Positions 1-5,843 of a DNA stretch of 5,843 nucleotides are shown piece after piece (the first letter of the stretch is position 1; every line of letters begins with the position of its first letter). Position numbers and translations under genes: made by a program. This DNA is from Candidatus Saccharimonadota bacterium (GTDB taxonomy: Bacteria > Patescibacteriota > Saccharimonadia > Saccharimonadales > Saccharimonadaceae): the NCBI GenBank assembly GCA_900555675.1, contig UNSN01000035.1, positions 1 through 5,843 of the forward strand, in the 5' to 3' direction. The notes beneath the pieces were generated by a model. That model was not told where the DNA came from. It saw nothing but the letters and a program-made list of their open reading frames with translations, and did not search any database.

Positions 1-2057
1 CCAAACAAAGTCGCGGTAAGCACCGTCATCGTTGCGACTTCTGCAGCGTGACCAGGGAACATAACAGAGGTAATCCAATAGGTGAACGCGACAGTCGCGC
101 CAGTAATCAAGGCAATCGGCGTAACAGCCAGCAAAGTATCATGCCAGAATCTCTTCGGATTTATTCGATGCTTCGGCGTGGGAGGAAACAGCGTCCACAT
201 GAGAGTCGGCATAGTCACCAGAAAAATATTCATAAATGTAATATGGCGCGGCGAATACGGATAATTCATATCGATAAGAATCGTCGCAAGAAGAAGCGTC
301 ACGCCGTAAATAATTTTATGGAAAAATAGAACAGCGATGACTTCGATTGCTTGCATAATTTGATTGCCCAATTTCATTCCCATCGGAAGGGAAGTGAACG
401 AATTGTTGAGCAATATAATGTCGGAAACTCGACGAGAAGCCGGCGCACCAGCGTACATCGCCACGCCGAGGTCCGCCTTTTTCAGAGCCAGAGCGTCGTT
501 TACGCCGTCGCCAACCATACCAGTGAATTTTCCCGATTGCTGGAATCGATTTATCAATCGCTCTTTTTGATCCGGCAGAACTCTGGCAAAAATCGTGTAA
601 GTGTCGGCCGTATTGTTAAATTCATCTTCGCTAAGCGCCGCCAAATCTTCGCCTAAAATCGCCTTTTCTGGATGTTTAATTCCAGCCTCCTTAGCGATGT
701 ATTGAACTGTGCGCGGATTATCACCAGAGATTACGCGAATAGTTACGCCTTGGCGCTGCAAAAAATCCACCGTTTCAACAACGCCATGACGCAGGGAATT
801 GCGCAGAACAACCGCGCCAATTGCCGTTCCAGAGCCGTTTTTCAAGTCTTTCAATTTGGTTTTATCATCCAAAAATTCAGCCAGCATCAACACGCGCAAA
901 CCATTGTCAGCCCAATCATTCAGCTTTTTCTGGGTCTCCTCATCTACTGGCGCCAACTTCGACACAAACTCTGGCGCACCCATCATCAAAGTCCGAATTT
1001 CACCGTCAATATCAGCCCTCACGCCCGCCATTTTACGTGCCGACGAAAACGCCATCACTTCCAGAACTTTCGCATTTTTTGGCGACGTAGCTTCCGCCAA
1101 AATTGCACGACCAGTGATATTTCCGCCGCTGGTTTCATGAGCAATTAACGCCGCAAAACTGGCAATGTCAGTTTCTGAATAGCCAATCTTATCACTGAAC
1201 GCCACGACTTTTTCAAGCGTAACTTCATCGCTAGTCAAGGTGCCTGTTTTATCTACAGCCAGCAAATTCAAAAGCGCCATAGCTTCAATTGCTGACAATT
1301 TTTGCGGCAAGACTTTCGCCTGGGCTAATCGCAGTGAGCCGAACGCCAAAAGCAGAGAGCTCGCCAACAATAAACCTTCCGGCACAACTGTAACCGCTGC
1401 CGAAGTGATGGTTTTTAAGATGACGACGACGTTATCGCCAGAGAAATAATAGACGATAGCAATAAGTAGCGACAGAACAATTGCACCGTAAGTCAAGAAG
1501 TAAATTGCGCGCCAAATCGCTAATTGCAGAGGCGTAAGTTCTGGCTTGTAACGCTTCAAAACTTGACTAATCGCGCCAGCTTTTGTGTCGTCACCAATCG
1601 CAATTACTCGCGCCGTACCCTCACCAGCCAAAACCGTCGTTGCCGCCAGCACGACATCGCCGTCCTTTTTCTCAATCGACGCGGACTCGCCAGTCAACAT
1701 ACTTTCATTCAGCTCCAAGCCTTTCGACTCGATAACTTTCGCGTCCGCCGGTAGTTCGTCGCCAGCCTGAATAAGAATCTCATCGCCAATCTTAAGCTCA
1801 TCATAACCAACCTCGACAACATTTCCGTCTTTTAACAATCGAGCTTTCGGCGCGCTCATCAACTCCAATTGCCGCAAAACTCGCTTAGCCCTTAGCTCCT
1901 GAATAATGCCAATCGTCGAATTCACGACAATCACCACCGAAATAAACCACGCATCACGATATTCGCGAACATAAACCAGTGCGCCAGCCAACAGAAAAAT
2001 CACCACGACGATAGGGGAAAGCAGATTCCGCTTGATAATGTCCAAATAGTCACGCAT
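1..2057 (-). CDS. P-type cation-transporting ATPase, CtpE-like, C-terminus beyond window
   Basis: ATP-driven cation pump of the cytoplasmic membrane, 685 codons visible. In order: M1 and M2 at about residues 14-30 and 35-53; actuator domain with TGES at 122-125; M3 at about 180-203; M4 with PEGL at 226-229; phosphorylation motif DKTGTLT with Asp269; nucleotide-binding domain with a GAPE motif; SGDNP at 444-448; hinge motif GDGVND at 516-521; then M5, M6 (about 607-624), M7 and the start of M8. The family usually has about 10 segments, so roughly 100 residues are probably missing. The short N-terminus has no heavy-metal-binding domain or CxxC, which argues against copper or zinc P1B pumps. The M1/M2 region and GAPE without the preceding Lys resemble mycobacterial CtpE, a calcium-uptake ATPase; this comparison is from memory. 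The ATG at 2057 overlaps the stop of the upstream gene and fits the start of M1. The ATPase identity is certain; the ion is not. Confidence 0.96.
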   Translation of the reverse strand, partial: MRDYLDIIKRNLLSPIVVVIFLLAGALVYVREYRDAWFISVVIVVNSTIGIIQELRAKRVLRQLELMSAPKARLLKDGNVVEVGYDELKIGDEILIQAGDELPADAKVIESKGLELNESMLTGESASIEKKDGDVVLAATTVLAGEGTARVIAIGDDTKAGAISQVLKRYKPELTPLQLAIWRAIYFLTYGAIVLSLLIAIVYYFSGDNVVVILKTITSAAVTVVPEGLLLASSLLLAFGSLRLAQAKVLPQKLSAIEAMALLNLLAVDKTGTLTSDEVTLEKVVAFSDKIGYSETDIASFAALIAHETSGGNITGRAILAEATSPKNAKVLEVMAFSSARKMAGVRADIDGEIRTLMMGAPEFVSKLAPVDEETQKKLNDWADNGLRVLMLAEFLDDKTKLKDLKNGSGTAIGAVVLRNSLRHGVVETVDFLQRQGVTIRVISGDNPRTVQYIAKEAGIKHPEKAILGEDLAALSEDEFNNTADTYTIFARVLPDQKERLINRFQQSGKFTGMVGDGVNDALALKKADLGVAMYAGAPASRRVSDIILLNNSFTSLPMGMKLGNQIMQAIEVIAVLFFHKIIYGVTLLLATILIDMNYPYSPRHITFMNIFLVTMPTLMWTLFPPTPKHRINPKRFWHDTLLAVTPIALITGATVAFTYWITSVMFPGHAAEVATMTVLTATLF

Positions 2058-2545
2058 TAAATTGCCCGAATCCTTCTGTAACTGAACCTTGCGCCAACTC
2101 GCCAATTTCCGTACGCGTCAGAATCGAATTGATATATCTCACCATTTTTCACTTCAGAAATCAAAACCAAGGCAGGATTATACGGCGCCAAAGTTTTATA
2201 AAAATGCAAATCTTCATCCGTAACGTGCTTTCTTCCAGGAAAAACTTCGCGGAATTTGCGTTTGCCAATGTCTTCAAAATATCGCGGCTGACCTTTTGGT
2301 GGAAGAAATAATTCTGCCCGCATACCCATTCGCGAAATTATCTTTTTAACATCAGACAAAATCAACGGCGAAGTCGCCTCTAAATACATCATCAGCTGCT
2401 TTTTATTCGTCAAAAACACCGACGCCTTAGCCGTGCGACTAACATCGGCGTGCCACAAAATTATCGATTGAACATCAATTGGAAAACCAAATTTTTCCTT
2501 AGCAATTCGCTCCAGCGCCAGCTCGTCGTACGTCGCCTTATTCAT
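2057..2545 (-). CDS. Conserved-looking hypothetical protein, 162 residues, upstream of the ATPase
   Basis: I do not recognise this protein. It is 162 residues, has no cysteine, no signal peptide and no membrane segment, and so is probably cytosolic. Residues 1-20 look like a charged helix. Residues 23-85 alternate hydrophobic strands and helices (IDVQSIILW, ASVFLTNKKQLMMYLEA, LSDVKKIISRMGM), suggesting a compact alpha/beta fold. Residues 86-115 are basic and charged. Residues 120-162 look beta-rich and aromatic (ALVLISEV, GEIYQF, NWRVGARFSYRRIR) and end strongly basic. The ATG at 2545 is the only ATG start available: an in-frame TAA lies at 2569-2567 and no ATG intervenes. The stop shares one base with the ATPase start, so the two are probably co-transcribed and translationally coupled. 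A regulatory or accessory role for the pump is possible but only inferred from position. That it is a real gene is supported by the overlap, the promoter and its length. Confidence 0.85.
   Translation of the reverse strand: MNKATYDELALERIAKEKFGFPIDVQSIILWHADVSRTAKASVFLTNKKQLMMYLEATSPLILSDVKKIISRMGMRAELFLPPKGQPRYFEDIGKRKFREVFPGRKHVTDEDLHFYKTLAPYNPALVLISEVKNGEIYQFDSDAYGNWRVGARFSYRRIRAI
2071..2077 (-). promoter_or_regulatory. Ribosome binding site of the ATPase gene
   Basis: AGAAGGA lies inside the end of the upstream gene, 13 bases before the ATG at 2057. The core matches the anti-Shine-Dalgarno sequence but the spacing is longer than the usual 5-10 bases. Start selection may therefore also depend on ribosomes terminating at the overlapping TAATG. 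The other two genes in the window have no such site. Confidence 0.5.
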
Positions 2546-2551
2546 AGATAA

Positions 2552-2562
2552 TATTTTACCAT
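2552..2562 (-). promoter_or_regulatory. Extended -10 promoter of the hypothetical-ATPase unit, probably leaderless
   Basis: Read on the minus strand, ATGGTAAAATA contains a TG element (2561-2560), one spacer base and the -10 hexamer TAAAAT (2558-2553). Seven bases separate the hexamer from the ATG at 2545, which places the expected transcription start at the A of the start codon. No purine-rich ribosome binding site lies before the ATG. No good -35 box is visible at standard spacing, which is common for extended -10 promoters. A run of seven A residues lies just upstream. Confidence 0.65.
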
Positions 2563-2600
2563 TTTTTTATGAGGTGCGCGAGATGGCAAAGATGTGAAAT

Positions 2601-2763
2601 CTAATAACCAGCCTGTATGGCCGATTTGACTGCTTGACGGGAAATATCCAAGTGGTTTTTACCCTTAAACGTGTCTTCTGGATGCTTTTCATTCACCCTC
2701 GTAATACTGAATCTACAACCTTAGAGGAATTCTGTAAATAGCAATTTTGATATCGCGTTCTGA
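2601..2763 (-). pseudogene. Possible remnant of a small frameshifted gene in the intergenic region
   Basis: On the minus strand one frame (2763-2716) reads SERDIKIAIYRIPLRL before a TAG at 2715-2713. A second frame, open from 2720 to the TAG at 2603-2601, reads RFSITRVNEKHPEDTFKGK and ends in SRQAVKSAIQAGY. Omitting the single T at 2715 joins the two into one protein-like reading of about 53 residues. No ATG or GTG start exists in the first frame before the helicase gene begins, so the 5' end would also be lost. I know no family for it. The alternative is that these are chance open stretches of 16 and 39 codons. A small intact gene starting at GTG 2696 is less likely, because AGG directly abuts that codon and no usable binding site precedes it. 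Confidence 0.33.
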
Positions 2764-2774
2764 ATATTGCCAAC

Positions 2775-2785
2775 ATGGTAAAATA
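2775..2785 (+). promoter_or_regulatory. Extended -10 promoter of the helicase gene, probably leaderless
   Basis: ATGGTAAAATA contains a TG at 2776-2777, one base, then the -10 hexamer TAAAAT at 2779-2784. Six bases (AAAACT) separate the hexamer from the ATG at 2791, so transcription should begin at or next to the start codon. No Shine-Dalgarno sequence is present. No clear -35 box lies at 16-18 bases; TTGATA at 2747-2752 is 26 bases away and too far. The word is identical to the one in front of the divergent gene on the other strand. Confidence 0.68.
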
Positions 2786-2790
2786 AAACT

Positions 2791-5700
2791 ATGGATTTCA
2801 ATACTCGTTACGCTAAATTAAACGATAATCAACGACAAGCAGTCGACTACATTCACGGATCGCTTTTGGTAATTGCTGGGCCAGGAACGGGAAAAACCGA
2901 GCTTCTAAGTATGCGCACTGCCCAAATCCTGAGACAAACCGACACTTTGCCAAACAGTATTTTATGCTTGACGTTTACTGAAAGCGGCGCCACAAATATG
3001 CGCCAACGACTTCGCCAGATTATCGGTGAGGACGCGTATAAAATTGCGATTCATACATTCCACAGCTTCGGCACAGAAATCATCAATCAACATCGCGAGT
3101 ATTTTTTCCGTGGCGCCGACGCTCAGCCGGTTGACGAATTGACGCAATATCAAATTATCTCTGGAATACTCGAAGGACTTGATTGGCGAAATCCATTAAG
3201 CGCGAAAAATAACGGGGAATTCGTTTATATTAAAGACCTCATCCGAATCATTTCCGAGTTCAAGCAAAGCGGCTTAACGCCGTCGGAATTACGGGCAATT
3301 ATTGAGGACAATCAAAACACAATCGCCGAAATCGCGCCAGATATTCAGCAAGTATTTTCCGCCAAAATATCGAAAAAGACAATCGAGTTGTTTGCGCCGA
3401 TAGCTGAGAAAATTGCCAATTTAGCCACCAAAAATCCTGACGAGAAAAACTCAAAATTACCAGCCTCAATCACGCCATACGCCAACGTTTTGGCGCTGAG
3501 TATCGTGCACGCCACCCAGGAAGCAATTGACGAAAACTCAACCAAGCCGCTGACTGCTTGGAAAAATAAATGGTGCGAAAAAAACGCCAATGGCGAATTT
3601 GTCCTGAAAGATTTTACCGCCGCAGAAAAATTATCCGCCGCAATTGACGTTTACGAAAAATACGTAAATATTCTGTCCGAGCGCTCGTTATTTGATTACG
3701 ACGACATGATTTTATCCGTTATTCAAGCCTGCGAATCTCACCCAGAACTGCGCGCAAACCTCCAAGAGCAATTCCAATTCATCATGGTCGACGAGTTCCA
3801 GGACACAAACTTGGCGCAATTACGATTGCTGTTCAATTTGACCAGCGAGAACGACGACAATCCAAACATCATGGCGGTCGGCGATGACGACCAAGCAATC
3901 TTCAGCTTCCAAGGCGCAGACGTGGGCAATATTCAGCGCTTCCGTCAGCATTATAACGACCCAAAAATCATCGTTTTGACCGACAATTATCGTTCCGCCG
4001 AGAACATTTTATCGTCGGCGCGGGACGTCATCACTCAAGGCGCGGATCGATTGGAAAACACAATTGATGGGCTATCAAAACAATTGACCGCACACGCAAA
4101 TAGCGAAGGTTCAAAAGTCGAAATCCAAGAATTCTCATCTGTTAGCGAAGAGCGAGCGGGAATTGCTAAACAAATTGCCGAACTAATAAAAAACGGTGAA
4201 AAGCCAGAAAACATCACGATTATTGCGCGCCACCATAAAGAACTCATTGAAATTCTTCCACATCTTTATAAGGAAAATCTTTTTGTTAATTACGAGCGTC
4301 ACGACGACATTCTGGAGCAAGATATAATTCAGATTCTGGACAAATTAGTGCGAACTGTCGTGGCGATTAGCCAGAATAATTTGGATGTTGCCAATAGTCT
4401 ACTACCGGAAATTACGGCTCATCCAGCGTTTGGATTTTCTGCGCTGGACATCTGGAAATTAAGCCTTCAAGCTTACAAAAATCGGCAATTGTGGCTGGAA
4501 AGTATGCTGGCGAATAGCGTATTTAAGGAGTTTGCGGAGTGGCTTTTGGAGCGCGCTAAGGACGTGCCGAATCTGCCGCTGGAAGAGCAATTGGACAATT
4601 TATTAGGCTTAACTAACGATGAAAGCGGCGATCTTCCGGTCAATTCTCTCGCCAATTTCTATTTCTCGCCAGAAAAGCTAGATAAAAACCCAGAAGCATA
4701 TCTGACAATTTTGGAAAGTTTGCGCACTTTGCGTCAAAAACTTCGTGATCGAATCACCGATAAAAACCCGACTCTGGAAGATTTTTTGGAATTTATTGAC
4801 CTGCATATTTCAACAAAAACTCGCTTAACGCAAATTCGCACGCACGCAAGTTCACTCAGCGGCGCCATAAATTTGATGACCGCTCATAAATCCAAAGGTT
4901 TGGAATTCCCGCACGTTTTCGTGATTGGGGCAATTGACAGCGCTTGGGGCGAAAAAGTTCGTTCACGCAGTCGAGCTATCCGATATCCCGCAAACCTCCA
5001 ACTTCAGCCAGCGGGCGCTACTTACGACGAGCGACTTCGGCTGTTTTTCGTGGCGATGACTCGCGCCAAAACCACATTGACCATGACTTATTCCCAAACC
5101 AACGATTCTGGCAGCGACACGATAATCGCCAGTTTCTTGACGAATTGCACACCAACCATCATTCCGACCAGCGACGATCCAGCTGAACAAATTAAACTGG
5201 CTGAAACTGACTGGACGACGCGACTAACTTCGCCGATTGCTCCAGAATTAAAGGACTTATTGGCGCCAGCGCTGGAAACATACAAGCTTTCCGCGACGCA
5301 TTTGAATAATTTCCTCGACGTTTCGCGCGGCGGACCGCAGAATTTCTTATTGAACAATTTGCTGCATTTTCCATCCGCCAAAAATTCCGCCGCAGCTTAC
5401 GGAACCGCGATTCACAGCAGCCTTCAGCAAGCGCATTGCTCATTCAGCGCCGATCACCAATTGCCAAGCATCGAACAAATCCTCCAATTTTTCCAAAAAT
5501 CCCTCGAGAGCCAGCATTTGCCAGCGGACGATTTTCAATTGTATTTGGACAAAGGGAAGTCGGCTTTGACCGCGTTCTTAAACGCCAAATCTTCAGATTT
5601 TCACGACACGGACTTGGCGGAACTAGACTTTTCAAACCAAGGCGTAATTATAGATAATGCCAGACTGACTGGTAAACTTGACGTTGTCGACATCGACAAG

Positions 5701-5843
5701 CAAAATAAAACCATCTTCGTAACGGATTATAAAACTGGCAAGCCGGCGCATTCCTGGAAAGGTTCGGCTGATTACGAGAAAATCAAACTTCATAAATATC
5801 GTCAGCAATTGATGTTCTATCAACTACTGGTCGAGCATTCACG
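2791..5843 (+). CDS. UvrD/Rep-type helicase fused to a RecB-like PD-(D/E)XK nuclease, C-terminus beyond window
   Basis: Superfamily 1A 3'-5' DNA helicase, 1017 codons visible. Motifs in order: Q motif with Gln14; Walker A GPGTGKT at 30-36; Ia around TFTESGATNM at 61-70; Ib HTFHSFG at 88-94; Walker B VDEFQDT at 333-339; III GDDDQAIFSFQGAD at 364-377; IV NYRS at 399-402; V TAHKSKGLEF at 697-706; VI FVAMTRA at 753-759 with arginine finger Arg758. The C-terminus matches a RecB-type nuclease: GTAIH with His875, GKLDVVD with Asp964, DYKTGK with Asp979 and Lys981, and QLMFY at 1006-1010. All catalytic residues of both parts are present, so it should unwind and cut DNA, as in AddAB/RecBCD-like break repair. 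The ATG at 2791 is the only possible start: an in-frame TAA lies at 2779. It stands divergent from the ATPase unit. The 3' end and any partner gene are outside the window. UvrD or PcrA alone is excluded by the nuclease domain; whether it acts alone or as part of an AddAB-like complex is unknown. Confidence 0.96.
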   Translation, partial: MDFNTRYAKLNDNQRQAVDYIHGSLLVIAGPGTGKTELLSMRTAQILRQTDTLPNSILCLTFTESGATNMRQRLRQIIGEDAYKIAIHTFHSFGTEIINQHREYFFRGADAQPVDELTQYQIISGILEGLDWRNPLSAKNNGEFVYIKDLIRIISEFKQSGLTPSELRAIIEDNQNTIAEIAPDIQQVFSAKISKKTIELFAPIAEKIANLATKNPDEKNSKLPASITPYANVLALSIVHATQEAIDENSTKPLTAWKNKWCEKNANGEFVLKDFTAAEKLSAAIDVYEKYVNILSERSLFDYDDMILSVIQACESHPELRANLQEQFQFIMVDEFQDTNLAQLRLLFNLTSENDDNPNIMAVGDDDQAIFSFQGADVGNIQRFRQHYNDPKIIVLTDNYRSAENILSSARDVITQGADRLENTIDGLSKQLTAHANSEGSKVEIQEFSSVSEERAGIAKQIAELIKNGEKPENITIIARHHKELIEILPHLYKENLFVNYERHDDILEQDIIQILDKLVRTVVAISQNNLDVANSLLPEITAHPAFGFSALDIWKLSLQAYKNRQLWLESMLANSVFKEFAEWLLERAKDVPNLPLEEQLDNLLGLTNDESGDLPVNSLANFYFSPEKLDKNPEAYLTILESLRTLRQKLRDRITDKNPTLEDFLEFIDLHISTKTRLTQIRTHASSLSGAINLMTAHKSKGLEFPHVFVIGAIDSAWGEKVRSRSRAIRYPANLQLQPAGATYDERLRLFFVAMTRAKTTLTMTYSQTNDSGSDTIIASFLTNCTPTIIPTSDDPAEQIKLAETDWTTRLTSPIAPELKDLLAPALETYKLSATHLNNFLDVSRGGPQNFLLNNLLHFPSAKNSAAAYGTAIHSSLQQAHCSFSADHQLPSIEQILQFFQKSLESQHLPADDFQLYLDKGKSALTAFLNAKSSDFHDTDLAELDFSNQGVIIDNARLTGKLDVVDIDKQNKTIFVTDYKTGKPAHSWKGSADYEKIKLHKYRQQLMFYQLLVEHS

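Noticed and set aside
48..1770. Several plus-strand open stretches of 60-158 codons across the left part
   Set aside because: They lie antisense to the ATPase, whose reading frame is continuous with all family motifs. Their translations are low-complexity mixes of Arg, Ser, Asn and Gln.
2129..2311. Plus-strand 60-codon open stretch antisense to the hypothetical gene
   Set aside because: No recognisable motif or initiation signal, and the minus-strand gene has a promoter and a coupled downstream gene.
2648..2660. CCAAGTGG followed by five T residues as a terminator
   Set aside because: CCAAGTGG is not self-complementary and no stem of useful length forms. Neither flanking gene ends here.
2695..2777. 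Minus-strand 27-codon ORF starting ATG at 2777
   Set aside because: Short, no binding site, composition not convincing, and it begins inside the helicase promoter.
2546..2790. Divergent region as an operator for a shared regulator
   Set aside because: The only inverted repeat I see is the pair of -10 elements themselves, more than 200 bases apart. No dyad near either promoter stands out.
2962..5823. Many minus-strand and one plus-strand open stretches of 60-97 codons across the right part
   Set aside because: They are shadows of the helicase-nuclease frame, which is open for 1017 codons and carries every expected motif.
1..5843. Defence island, CRISPR or mobile element
   Set aside because: No repeats, transposase, integrase, tRNA or att-like sites were seen. 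The helicase-nuclease alone is better explained as DNA repair, although its right-hand neighbours are not visible.

Overview
The window holds two divergently transcribed units either side of a 245-base intergenic region, and no gene is complete except one. It most likely comes from a small-genome candidate-phyla (Patescibacteria) bacterium, with Saccharibacteria (TM7) my best guess. I base this on the protein families as I remember them, the standard genetic code with no in-frame TGA, and the first genes lacking a Shine-Dalgarno site while carrying a -10 box right at the start codon. The taxonomic call is inference, about 0.5 confidence.

Left, minus strand (1-2545): a two-gene unit. The first gene (2545-2057) encodes a 162-residue cytosolic protein I do not recognise. 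Its stop overlaps the start of a P-type cation-transporting ATPase by one base (TAATG). The ATPase runs off the left edge after 685 codons. It has all the catalytic signatures (TGES, PEGL, DKTGTLT, SGDNP, GDGVND) and looks closest to the CtpE-like branch of P-type ATPases, so calcium or a similar divalent cation is a plausible but unproven substrate.

Middle (2546-2790): each flank carries the same 11-base word, ATGGTAAAATA, in opposite orientation. In both cases it reads as an extended -10 promoter whose expected transcription start is at or next to the A of the ATG, so both mRNAs should be leaderless. Between these promoters the minus strand contains what may be the frameshifted remnant of a small gene.

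Right, plus strand (2791-5843): a large superfamily 1 DNA helicase of the UvrD/Rep/AddA type fused to a C-terminal RecB-type PD-(D/E)XK nuclease domain. It runs off the right edge after 1017 codons. It is probably a DNA break-processing or repair enzyme.

The two units have no obvious functional link. I see no mobile element, CRISPR array, tRNA, rRNA or terminator. Both large genes lack one end, so their downstream partners are unknown.
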